In this document: positions 1 through 6,376 of the stretch, one piece after another | How positions within the stretch are numbered: the stretch's first letter is position 1 | How the letters are laid out: every line of letters begins with the position of its first letter | Source of the DNA: Nitrososphaerota archaeon | GTDB taxonomy: Archaea; Thermoproteota; Nitrososphaeria; Nitrososphaerales; Nitrososphaeraceae | Assembly: GCA_005877345.1 (NCBI GenBank) | Contig: VBPR01000012.1 | Location: 1-7,248 of the forward strand | Direction of reading: 5' to 3' | Length of the DNA: 7,248 bases | The notes under the pieces: model-generated | Told to the model about the DNA's origin: nothing | The model's input: the letters and a program-made list of their open reading frames with translations, nothing else | Database searches by the model: none | Translations under genes and position numbers: made by a program

Positions 1-806
1 ATAGACTCTATTGGGGGATCCATTTGGAGCCATATCTTGAATGATGCAGTTGCCTGTTCGAGTAACATTTCATAACCATAGACTATTTCAGCGCCGGCAG
101 TTCTCGCATTTTCTACTAAATTGGTAATTACTGGCTTATATACAATATCATATACTATCGCATCTCTTCTTATACTGGTAGATTTAATCAAACTCTTTTC
201 GTTATTCATACCAAGTGGTGTAGTGTTTATAATGAGGTTGCACCTCGAAGCAATATTCTGAATATCATCATTGGAAATAATAGTAGCTTCTAGTCCCAAT
301 TTTTTAACCATATTTGATAGTTCTGTGGATCGGTCCGTATTCCTGTTAAAAATATTGATATTTGTAATTCCTTTTTCACCTGACAAAGCGACAACCACTG
401 CTCTAGCTGCACCTCCCGCCCCCAAAACAAATACTTCAAATCCGTTAAAATCGACCTTTCGGCCATGTAATGGTTTAATGAATCCTGTTACATCTGTATT
501 ATAAGCACAAAATTTCCCATCTTCATTATTAACAGTATTTGCTGCTCCCACCAACTGAACGGTTTTATCTTGGCAGTCAACATAATCTAGAACCTTAACC
601 TTATGTGGCATGGTTACATTAAACCCACCAATTTTTATAGCCCTTAAAGAATCCAGAGAATTCTCCAATTGATCTTCCTGAACCCTGAAGGCAATATAGC
701 TACAATTTAGTCCTAAACTATTAAAAGCAGCGTTATGAATTGCAGGAGATAATGAATGGTCTATAGGATCGCCAATTATGCAGAATGTTTTAAAGTCAAC
801 ACTCAT
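1..806 (-). CDS. aroE: Shikimate dehydrogenase (NADP+), 3' end cut by window edge
   Basis: Reduces 3-dehydroshikimate to shikimate in the cytoplasm (shikimate pathway to aromatic amino acids). I translated 268 codons from the ATG at 806 down to the left edge; the family is usually about 270-280 residues, so only the last few are missing. N-terminal substrate domain: SLSPAIHN (residues 18-25), NVTMPHK with the catalytic Lys69, and NTDVTGF with the catalytic Asp105. The nucleotide-binding domain has the GAGGAAR loop (129-135) and the NRNTDR stretch (154-159), which in this family marks NADP preference, followed by NTTPLGM (193-199), YDIVYKP and the C-terminal EMLLEQA motif. The start ATG overlaps the aroD stop as ATGA (803-806), which indicates translational coupling. 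No separate ribosome binding site is evident. Confidence 0.96.
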   Translation of the reverse strand, partial: MSVDFKTFCIIGDPIDHSLSPAIHNAAFNSLGLNCSYIAFRVQEDQLENSLDSLRAIKIGGFNVTMPHKVKVLDYVDCQDKTVQLVGAANTVNNEDGKFCAYNTDVTGFIKPLHGRKVDFNGFEVFVLGAGGAARAVVVALSGEKGITNINIFNRNTDRSTELSNMVKKLGLEATIISNDDIQNIASRCNLIINTTPLGMNNEKSLIKSTSIRRDAIVYDIVYKPVITNLVENARTAGAEIVYGYEMLLEQATASFKIWLQMDPPIES

Positions 807-1507
807 TTATTTTTCAGATTCTTACTAATCTTATCGTATATTTTTTTCATTACGCCAATGTCAAGTTGTCCTGGTGCCAAGGGAGTGTTTAGCGAGGCAT
901 AAGTAAACGGTGCATTTCCATACAATGTGCATAATAATCTTGATGAAATCCCATGTTCTCCCATTGCAAACGCGATTAGTTTTGTTTTAATATTGTTGTC
1001 GTATAGTGAAAGTACTTTGAAATTATCATTCGAATTTCTTGCCGTAGTAACCAATTTGACATAGTTACTATATTTACGCATATCCTGAAATTTTTTTAAA
1101 AGTAACGATATATTTGGAGTATTTCTAAAATCATGGGATGATACAAGAATTGGGATTTTATTATCCTTTACAAATTTCCTAAGATCATTATTGTTTTTTA
1201 AGATTGAGATCTCTATGTCCAATAGCATTGGTTTCGTTCTACCAATTTTCTTTAATAGTGAAATTTGTTCCCTACGGTCCCCATCAAAAAATCCACTCTC
1301 ATCTTTTGATCTCAATGTAAAAATTGCTCTTTTTTTTATCTTACTAGATATCTCCAGGGCGGAGTCTATATCATTGTAGATTATATGATCAAATCTAATT
1401 TCCAAGTAATCAGCTCCTCTGTAGAGGGCCCTGGTAATCAAAGTTGGTAACTTATCAACCGAATCAGTTGCCAGAGATACACAAACTTTGAATTTATTCT
1501 CAAACAA
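803..1507 (-). CDS. aroD: 3-dehydroquinate dehydratase, type I
   Basis: Dehydrates 3-dehydroquinate to 3-dehydroshikimate through a Schiff base, the step just before AroE. The 234 residues are normal for an archaeal type I enzyme (TIM barrel). Visible motifs: YLEIRFD (34-40, substrate-binding Glu36/Arg38), FTLRSKDESG (63-72), SSHDF with the catalytic His125, KLVTTA with the Schiff-base Lys151, SSRLLC (188-193, Arg190) and PLAPGQL (209-215). The start is a TTG at 1507. No in-frame ATG exists between it and the upstream in-frame stop at 1529-1531, and the conserved KVCVSLAT begins at residue 7, so a non-ATG start is needed; a CTG at 1516 is a less likely alternative. It begins 21 bases after the transporter stop and overlaps aroE by four bases, so all three are probably one transcript. 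Confidence 0.95.
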   Translation of the reverse strand: MFENKFKVCVSLATDSVDKLPTLITRALYRGADYLEIRFDHIIYNDIDSALEISSKIKKRAIFTLRSKDESGFFDGDRREQISLLKKIGRTKPMLLDIEISILKNNNDLRKFVKDNKIPILVSSHDFRNTPNISLLLKKFQDMRKYSNYVKLVTTARNSNDNFKVLSLYDNNIKTKLIAFAMGEHGISSRLLCTLYGNAPFTYASLNTPLAPGQLDIGVMKKIYDKISKNLKNK

Positions 1508-1528
1508 TATTATCAGTTTTGTTTGGGA

Positions 1529-2305
1529 TTAATAATTTAACAAATTTGCATTAGCCAATTCAGCTCCGATCCCATATCCTAATAGGGCAATTCCTGTTCC
1601 TAAAGCGGACATTTCAATTCCTCCTTTGAGCCAATTTATCTTTGCTAACTTTGCCTTTTTGGCTCCTATCAAAAATGAAGCTGTGAGACTAATTGCAATA
1701 GCTATCCATAGTGAATATTGAAGAGGCAGAAGACCTGCTTTAGATAATAAGTACGGTAATATTGGCAAAATCCCTCCGATGATAAAAGATACGAACATTA
1801 TGAGAGCTCCTCTTATCGGGTTGCCGACAATGTCCAGGTTCAATCCCAATTCTTCAGTCAACATTGTTTTGAGCCACACTTTTTTATCTGAAGTAATTTT
1901 ATCAGTAACGCTTTTTACCAAATCATCGTCAAAGTTTTTAGCCCGATAAATTTCCTCAATTTCCAAGCGTTCTTTTTCAGGATATATTTCCATCTCAAAT
2001 TCTTCTCTTTTTATTTCAGACTCTAAAATTTCTCTTTGGGATTTTATTGCAAGATAATTTTGTACTGCCATTGCTTTTGCACCAGTGAACATCCCCACCA
2101 GGGCTGCTAATATTATAAAGTCAGCTGAGCTGTTTGCCCCTCCGACGCCAGCTACAATTCCCAAAGAGGTATTTAGTCCGTCGCCAAATCCAAATACTAA
2201 ATCTCTTATATGATTGGATTCTTTGATGTGCGGTTCAAGATGTTGGGATTTATTCAACACAAATACTTGGCAAGTTCGGTAATTTAACAATAACATAGAA
2301 AACAT
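1529..2305 (-). CDS. VIT1/CCC1-family iron/manganese transporter
   Basis: Integral membrane protein of the vacuolar iron transporter family, which moves Fe2+/Mn2+ out of the cytoplasm, generally by proton exchange. Seen: a first membrane helix carrying the family signature FGDGLNTSLGIVAGVGGA (about 40-57), a second helix (62-82), a Glu-rich cytoplasmic segment at 90-152 with the spaced Glu residues and IYPEKERLEIEEIY typical of the metal-binding domain, then NPIRGALIMFVSFIIGGILP (162-181) and two further helices (about 195-215 and 232-252), five in all. The first ~16 residues (MFSMLLLNYRTCQVFV) do not look like the family. The true start could be ATG 2305, ATG 2296 (which fits a leaderless message from the TATA-like box at 2315-2326) or GTG 2260. 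First gene of the minus-strand run leading into aroD and aroE; a direct metabolic link is not obvious. Confidence 0.9.
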   Translation of the reverse strand: MFSMLLLNYRTCQVFVLNKSQHLEPHIKESNHIRDLVFGFGDGLNTSLGIVAGVGGANSSADFIILAALVGMFTGAKAMAVQNYLAIKSQREILESEIKREEFEMEIYPEKERLEIEEIYRAKNFDDDLVKSVTDKITSDKKVWLKTMLTEELGLNLDIVGNPIRGALIMFVSFIIGGILPILPYLLSKAGLLPLQYSLWIAIAISLTASFLIGAKKAKLAKINWLKGGIEMSALGTGIALLGYGIGAELANANLLNY

Positions 2306-2314
2306 GTTTACCGG

Positions 2315-2326
2315 TATAAAATATTA
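2315..2326 (-). promoter_or_regulatory. TATA-like box for the VIT-aroD-aroE run
   Basis: TAATATTTTATA on the minus strand. Its centre lies about 24-26 bases from the ATG at 2296, so a leaderless transcript could begin at that codon rather than at the ATG at 2305. A second AT-rich stretch at 2328-2341 would suit the 2305 start, so the choice is unresolved. Confidence 0.45.
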
Positions 2327-2384
2327 CATTTATTTTAATTTTCGGACTACAATCTCATAATCTAGTGTATCCCGCGGGCAGGAT

Positions 2385-2415
2385 TTACTCCAGATGAGCA
2401 TGAAATCAAATCTGT
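2385..2415 (-). other. tRNA-Tyr intron 2 (31 nt, T loop, about position 58/59)
   Basis: The T stem GCAGG/CCTGC encloses 38 bases where 7 belong. Removing 31 restores loop CTCAAAT. CAGAT (2414-2410) pairs with ATCTG (2395-2391) inside the intron. GCTC (2421-2418) can pair with GAGT (2390-2387, one G-U) as a four-base central helix flanked by AA|A and AA|A bulges, a relaxed bulge-helix-bulge. Because both junctions are A-rich, 56/57 to 59/60 give the same product; pairing favours 58/59. Confidence 0.82.
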
Positions 2416-2436
2416 TTGAGCCTGCGACTCTTCGGT

Positions 2437-2493
2437 CGCTGCAAATGTTAGCCCGATAGGCTGTTTCACGAGTTTAGCAATATTTGCCGACTA
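2437..2493 (-). other. tRNA-Tyr intron 1 (57 nt, canonical position 37/38)
   Basis: It lies directly after G37 and before A38. CTGT of the anticodon loop (32-35) can pair with GCAG near the intron 3' end (2442-2439, one G-U pair), leaving bulges AG|T and CG|A. Each would be cut after its second base, as the archaeal splicing endonuclease requires of a bulge-helix-bulge. The inner helix is less regular: GCAAAT (2487-2482) and ATTTGC (2446-2441) are complementary but compete with the central helix. A small AGCC/GGCT hairpin sits inside the intron. Confidence 0.85.
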
Positions 2494-2554
2494 CTACAGC
2501 CGAAAGCTCTACCAGGCTGAGCTACCGCGGGATATTTTTGGTAATGAATTCTGG

Positions 2555-2564
2555 TTATATAAAA
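2555..2564 (-). promoter_or_regulatory. TATA box of tRNA-Tyr
   Basis: TTTTATATAA on the minus strand, centred about 29 bases upstream of tRNA position 1 (2531). This is the expected spacing for an archaeal promoter starting a few bases before the mature 5' end. Confidence 0.7.
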
Positions 2565-2663
2565 TAACTGAATATGCCAATCGACAAAAAATTTCCTACT
2601 AAAAAGAACCATGCATTACAGCCGACAAATATTGAATGTATAGTCTCACAAGAGCATCAAAAT

Positions 2664-2675
2664 GATTAATTATAT
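2664..2675 (+). promoter_or_regulatory. TATA-like box of srp19
   Basis: GATTAATTATAT on the plus strand, centred about 26 bases before the ATG at 2696. Transcription would start at or next to the start codon, giving a leaderless mRNA. No Shine-Dalgarno sequence precedes the ATG. Confidence 0.55.
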
Positions 2676-2695
2676 GAAAAAATATACTTACATCA

Positions 2696-2998
2696 ATGAA
2701 AGATTACGATCATCAGATAATATGGCTAGACTATTTTAACAAAAATTTGCCACGAAAAAAAGGTCGAAAGGTAGGAAAAAATATTTCTGTTTATGATCCT
2801 ACGATGCAAGAGCTGATAGACGCGTCAAAAACTCTTGAATTGGATCTTTCTGAAGAAAATATTAACAATCAAGCGCGATATCCAAGAAGATCCTTCGTAA
2901 AGTCAGGCTATATCATGATCTCAAAAAAGGAGAAGAAGTCAACCGTTGTTAATCAAATTGCAAAAAAGATGATTGAGACAAGACAGCAAAAGCACTAG
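2696..2998 (+). CDS. Signal recognition particle subunit SRP19
   Basis: RNA-binding protein that clamps helices 6 and 8 of SRP RNA and prepares it for SRP54 binding during co-translational membrane targeting. The 100 residues match archaeal SRP19 in length. Visible: the N-terminal strand IIWLDYFNKNLPRKKGRKVGK (about 8-28; in this family it begins with a short hydrophobic strand and ends in a basic RGRxV-like patch), YDPTMQELIDASKTLEL (33-49), RYPRRSFVKSGYIMI (61-75, the RNA-contacting loop and last strand), then a basic C-terminal helix (KKMIETRQQKH). It is the first gene of the plus-strand group, 122 bases ahead of gar1; the TATA-like box and lack of leader suggest its own promoter. Start ATG is the only one that keeps the family N-terminus. 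Confidence 0.93.
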   Translation: MKDYDHQIIWLDYFNKNLPRKKGRKVGKNISVYDPTMQELIDASKTLELDLSEENINNQARYPRRSFVKSGYIMISKKEKKSTVVNQIAKKMIETRQQKH

Positions 2999-3120
2999 TT
3001 CGTTGCTATCAGACCAATTTTGATCATCCAAAGCTAATGACAGATATTATTTATCTTGAAACTAAATTTTATTGACAGATTAAAATGATAATGAGTACGT
3101 ATTAGGTTGTTTTACAAATA

Positions 3121-3411
3121 ATGGAGAAAATAGGTGAAATTGTCCACTTGGCCAAGAGTGGAAGACTGATAGTCAAAGTTGAGGAAAACATTAACCACAA
3201 CTTAATAGGTCAGTCATTAATAGATGATAAAGGTAGTAAAGTTGGAAAAATTATTGAATTAATAGGCCCGGTCAAATCCCCATACGCATCTGTTATTCCC
3301 ACCATAAATTCAAAGTATTCTATTGGTGGAGTTGTATACAAATCGCATAGTCTCAATCATCGATTCAACTCATCAAAAAAAAGAGACAGAGTGCGGAGGA
3401 AGAGGACATGA
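3121..3411 (+). CDS. gar1: H/ACA RNP protein Gar1
   Basis: Subunit of the H/ACA ribonucleoprotein that converts uridine to pseudouridine in rRNA. Gar1 binds the Cbf5 thumb loop and helps substrate turnover. The 96 residues form the small beta-barrel typical of archaeal Gar1: MEKIGEIVHLAKSGRLIVKV (1-20), LIGQSLIDDKGSKVGKIIEL (28-47) and the signature IGPVKSPYASVIP (48-60), then GGVVY (69-73). The tail (SSKKRDRVRRKRT, 84-96) is strongly basic, as expected for RNA contact. It overlaps tfb by four bases (ATGA, 3408-3411). The upstream gap to srp19 has no convincing TATA box at -26, so it may come from an AT-rich site further up (about 3060-3090) or be read through from srp19. Confidence 0.9.
   Translation: MEKIGEIVHLAKSGRLIVKVEENINHNLIGQSLIDDKGSKVGKIIELIGPVKSPYASVIPTINSKYSIGGVVYKSHSLNHRFNSSKKRDRVRRKRT
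3395..3399 (+). promoter_or_regulatory. Shine-Dalgarno sequence of tfb
   Basis: GGAGG lies 8 bases before the tfb ATG (3408), inside the end of gar1. It supports this start and fits the pattern that internal operon genes use Shine-Dalgarno initiation while the first genes here are leaderless. Confidence 0.75.
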
Positions 3412-4475
3412 CGTCTGATGAATATTGTTCGCAATGTCCTGAATGTGAATCGAAGATTATTCTTGATTATGGTAAGGGTGAATATGTATGTCACAAATGC
3501 GGATGCGTAGTTATGGAACAAGTTGACTATTATGGACCCGAAAATAATTCAACAGATTTTGAAGAAAGAAACAAGAACACTAGGGCAAGTGGTTCAACTT
3601 GTTTGTCTCTTCATGATTTTGGATTGAGAACAGAGATAGGAAATAGTTCAAGAGATTATAGTGGACGAACCATTGATTATCAAAACGTTGAGCTCATGAA
3701 TAGATCTCGCAAATGGCATAGCAGATTGAGAGTTAATTCATCAAAAGAAAGAAGGCTATCAAATGTACTTTCAAAGATTAATGAAGTATGCTCCGTTCTC
3801 TGTCTTAGAAAAACCATAACCGAAACTGCCTCAATGATTTATCGTAATTTTGAAAATAATAACAAGGCAAAGGGGAAATCTATAACGTGTATAGCATCAG
3901 CAACAATTTATTTGGCTTGCAAAAGATGTGGTGTTGTTAGATCAATAGAAGAAATAGTTCAAGCGGCGGGAATATCAGAATTTGACAAGTCAAGCGTTAA
4001 ACTGGCTTCTCGGTATTATAGATTAATGGTTATGGAAATGAATAAGATAAACGAATCAAAAGATATGAGAGCATCGATTTCAACAAAAAACTTTTCGGAA
4101 CACAGAGATCTAGACACAGATCTAAATTCAAATACTATGCCACCGCCATATTCTCAAATTTCATCGATTCCTTCGATGTTTGCAATAGACAACTATATTT
4201 CAAAACTTGCTAATATTGCAAAAATAGATACAAAAATTGAGAGGTTAGCACTCGAAATTGCACAAAAAACAAATAATAATTTCTTTTCGGATGGCAAAGC
4301 GCCTAATGGGTTGGCCGCTGCATATATCTACCTTGCATCGGTATTGCTCGGAGTACATCTGCTTCAGATTGACGTTTCCAATTTTTCAGGTGTTACTGAA
4401 GTGACTATCAGAAATAGGTGTAAAGATATTTTGAATAATTTTAAATTAGTTGTTAATGCAAAACCAGCTAATTAG
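3408..4475 (+). CDS. tfb: Transcription initiation factor IIB (TFB) with expanded inter-repeat linker
   Basis: Recruits RNA polymerase to the TBP-TATA complex and reads the B recognition element. N-terminal zinc ribbon with C10-x2-C13 and C28-x2-C31 (extra Cys at 7 and 33). The following GPExxxF segment lacks the usual Trp-Arg (GPENNSTDF, 43-51). The B-reader/linker is HDFGLRTEIG (69-78) and RKWHSRLRVNSSKERRL (101-117). Cyclin repeat 1 runs about 110-212, and repeat 2 about 258-350, ending in the conserved DNA-reading helix GVTEVTIRNR (328-337). Total length 355 against about 300 usual; the excess is mainly a polar segment at about 213-257 between the repeats. The zinc Cys and DNA-reading helix are intact, so it should be functional. 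Thaumarchaeota carry several TFBs; the gar1 neighbour suggests this is the ancestral-locus copy, though sequence divergence leaves that open. Confidence 0.95.
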   Translation: MTSDEYCSQCPECESKIILDYGKGEYVCHKCGCVVMEQVDYYGPENNSTDFEERNKNTRASGSTCLSLHDFGLRTEIGNSSRDYSGRTIDYQNVELMNRSRKWHSRLRVNSSKERRLSNVLSKINEVCSVLCLRKTITETASMIYRNFENNNKAKGKSITCIASATIYLACKRCGVVRSIEEIVQAAGISEFDKSSVKLASRYYRLMVMEMNKINESKDMRASISTKNFSEHRDLDTDLNSNTMPPPYSQISSIPSMFAIDNYISKLANIAKIDTKIERLALEIAQKTNNNFFSDGKAPNGLAAAYIYLASVLLGVHLLQIDVSNFSGVTEVTIRNRCKDILNNFKLVVNAKPAN

Positions 4476-4514
4476 TAAATGATGAGAATTCTACAGTAAA
4501 AGATTATTCCTCAA

Positions 4515-6272
4515 TTACAACTTTATGTTTCTCTGTTTTCTGTACATTTCAATTAGTTCAGATTCATCTGTTATGTCTTGCGGATTTTTATCAATTCGTA
4601 TTTTATTGGTAAATTTTGGAAATCTTAATGACAATCCAAAGCCCTTTCTGATTGAATCCATGCCAGCGTCATATTCAGGACTTAACGTTATCTCTGACGC
4701 TATTATCTCGATTACTATTGAAGGTATAAACCAAGTATCCATTTCAAGCTTTGAATAAACTCGTGCATGCCTCTTTGGTATCTTGTATTTTCCTAACTCT
4801 TTAAACAGCTCTGCGAGGACTTGATCTGTAAACCCACTTCCCACTTTACCTACACTTTTGAAAACATTTTCATTCTTATCGTAGATTGCAAGTAGCAACG
4901 CACCATATCTCCCTACCCTTCTCCCTCTTCCATAAGACCCGCCAATGATGACCAGATCCAAGCTATCGACTAATTCACTTCTATATTCTCTTTTGATTTT
5001 TATCCATGCGAATCCTCTTGCCCCGGCTCTATAAGGACTATCAGTCTGCTTTACCACTAGGCCTTCGCAACCATGTCCTATTGATTTAGCCATGAATCTT
5101 TCAAGTTGTTCTACACTAGTTACAACCTTCTGCTGTATGAGCGTTAGTCTTGCATCCACTGAATTAGTAATAACATCCTTCAACAATGCTCTTCGTTCTA
5201 AATAGGGAAGAATTGTTTTATCTCCGCCTGACGCCCAAAGAATATCAAACACGTTTACAGAAACAGGATAATTTTCTACATTCTTGGCTATATCATATTT
5301 CCGACGTCTATGCATAAGCTCCTGAAAAGGAAGAAAATCTTCTGTATGCTTATTGACTGCAACCACTTCAGCCTCAATGATAAAGTTACTTAAAGGAATC
5401 GTCATAGAGACTTCAGCGACATCGGGATAATAGTGGGTTATGTTTTCTAGGCTCCTTGAAAAAATCTGAACCTTCTTCTCTCTCCTATGAATTTGTACTC
5501 TTTCACCGTCGAGCTTAAATTCTACTGCACCTTTACCAGAAACCTTATCGAGAGCATCTTTACTTGTTTGAACTCTTTCTGCAAGCATTGGTCGAATCGG
5601 TATAAATAATTCAATCTTAATTGCAGAAACTGCTTCAATGCCATTTCCTGCCAAAATCTTGGAAACCCTTCCCAAATCACTTGAGACATTATAAGCGCTT
5701 TCTAAAATTTTTCTATTTTTTTTATCATGTGTGTATGCTAAAGCTAATGCATCCATTATCGTGATATCGGCTATTCCAAGACGCAATGTTCCTAGGGCAA
5801 ATCTGATAATATATTTGCATTCTTCAGGTGATGAATCATTAAAAAGACTTGCAAGCAATCTCAATTTTATATCCTGAGATCCCTTACCAGTAGTTTTAGA
5901 TATCTTGTCGAAAATTAAATAAATCCTTTCAATAGTAACTTTTTCATTAAATAGTGTCTTCTGAACCTTGTATTTCAAAATTGTTTCAGCAACACTTCCC
6001 AGATCTCCTAATTCCCGATATTTGTGATAAACTTCAACGTTTGAAATATTTGATATTTGTGAAATTATACGAATAATCATTTTTTCAGCTATTCCCAATT
6101 CGATTCCTTCGTAATCCGGTCTAATTTTTCCCTGAATAAGATAGATTACTTTATCAATGAGTTCTGAGGGAGTATTTTTGAAAAGGGTAACCAAATAATT
6201 TGTAAGTTCAAGTCTACTTGTTGTTTGTTCCATCTCATCCAAAATTTTAACTATAATCGAAAGATCCAACAT
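4515..6272 (-). CDS. lig: ATP-dependent DNA ligase, archaeal type
   Basis: Seals nicks during replication (Okazaki joining) and repair, through enzyme-AMP and DNA-AMP intermediates. At 585 residues it has the normal archaeal length and domain order. The N-terminal DNA-binding domain (about 1-215) contains FALGTLRLGIADITIMDALA (158-177). The adenylation domain has motif I EFKLDGER with the nucleophilic Lys253, then FSRSLENITHYYPD (271-284), motif III FIIEAEVVA (297-305), VFDILW (341-346), motif IV EGLVVKQTDSPY (403-414) and motif V WIKIKREY (423-430). The OB domain ends with SIRKGFGLSLRFPKF (540-554), the family's RFPRF-like C-terminal signature. The start at 6272 keeps the family N-terminus (EMEQTTSRLELT); a second ATG at residue 14 is too late. 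It converges on tfb with 39 bases between stops and is divergent from rps25e. Confidence 0.97.
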   Translation of the reverse strand: MLDLSIIVKILDEMEQTTSRLELTNYLVTLFKNTPSELIDKVIYLIQGKIRPDYEGIELGIAEKMIIRIISQISNISNVEVYHKYRELGDLGSVAETILKYKVQKTLFNEKVTIERIYLIFDKISKTTGKGSQDIKLRLLASLFNDSSPEECKYIIRFALGTLRLGIADITIMDALALAYTHDKKNRKILESAYNVSSDLGRVSKILAGNGIEAVSAIKIELFIPIRPMLAERVQTSKDALDKVSGKGAVEFKLDGERVQIHRREKKVQIFSRSLENITHYYPDVAEVSMTIPLSNFIIEAEVVAVNKHTEDFLPFQELMHRRRKYDIAKNVENYPVSVNVFDILWASGGDKTILPYLERRALLKDVITNSVDARLTLIQQKVVTSVEQLERFMAKSIGHGCEGLVVKQTDSPYRAGARGFAWIKIKREYRSELVDSLDLVIIGGSYGRGRRVGRYGALLLAIYDKNENVFKSVGKVGSGFTDQVLAELFKELGKYKIPKRHARVYSKLEMDTWFIPSIVIEIIASEITLSPEYDAGMDSIRKGFGLSLRFPKFTNKIRIDKNPQDITDESELIEMYRKQRNIKL

Positions 6273-6290
6273 TATTTGTTATAGGAGCAT

Positions 6291-6300
6291 ATTTTAAAAT
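6291..6300 (-). promoter_or_regulatory. TATA-like box of DNA ligase
   Basis: ATTTTAAAAT (palindromic), centred about 24 bases before the ligase ATG at 6272 on the minus strand. It would yield a leaderless or nearly leaderless mRNA. Confidence 0.55.
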
Positions 6301-6324
6301 ATTTCAAACTAAATTTCGAAATAA

Positions 6325-6343
6325 TTTGATTGACTTAATCAAA
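6325..6343. repeat. Perfect inverted repeat between lig and rps25e promoters
   Basis: TTTGATT (6325-6331) and AATCAAA (6337-6343) are exact reverse complements separated by GACTT. The repeat lies between the two divergent TATA boxes, about 25 bases from each. A dimeric regulator site is possible. An AT-rich palindrome of this size can also occur by chance. Confidence 0.4.
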
Positions 6344-6367
6344 ATCGATTACACCTATTCCATAGAA

Positions 6368-6376
6368 TTATAAAAT
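6368..6376 (+). promoter_or_regulatory. TATA box of rps25e
   Basis: TTATAAAAT, centred 25 bases before the ATG at 6397, the spacing that puts the transcript start at the start codon (leaderless mRNA). No Shine-Dalgarno sequence is seen. Confidence 0.65.

Larger units (their letters stand above)
2370..2531 (-). tRNA. tRNA-Tyr (GUA) with two introns
   Basis: Folded by hand on the minus strand. The exons are 2531-2494, 2436-2416 and 2384-2370, giving a 74-nt mature tRNA. Acceptor stem CCCGCGG/CCGCGGG closes with C1-G72, the archaeal tyrosine identity pair, with discriminator A73. D stem is GCTC/GAGC with loop AGCCTGGTA carrying G18-G19. The anticodon stem TTCGG/CCGAA has loop CTGTAGA with anticodon GTA after removal of intron 1. 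The variable loop is GAGTC, and the T stem GCAGG/CCTGC has loop CTCAAAT after removal of intron 2. All stems pair fully. CCA is not encoded. Position 54 is C instead of the usual T. A TATA box lies at 2555-2564. Confidence 0.93.

Noticed and set aside
271..504. 77-codon plus-strand frame over aroE
   Set aside because: Lies antisense to the clear aroE coding sequence; the same applies to the plus-strand frames over aroD (1191-1379) and ligase (4525-4758) and the minus-strand frame over rps25e (6582-6788).
2574..2669. 31-residue plus-strand ORF (MPIDKKFPTKKNH...) between the tRNA and srp19
   Set aside because: The TATA sequence at 2555-2564 is only about 14 bases away, too close for a plus-strand start here, and is better explained as the tRNA promoter. 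No ribosome binding site and no recognised family.
4162..4178. Inverted repeat CATCGA/TCGATG within tfb
   Set aside because: It is inside the coding sequence in a low-complexity linker, short, with no associated signal; probably chance.
4479..4485. ATGATGA resembling a C box of a C/D guide RNA in the tfb-lig gap
   Set aside because: No CTGA D box at a suitable distance downstream, so no C/D RNA can be assembled.
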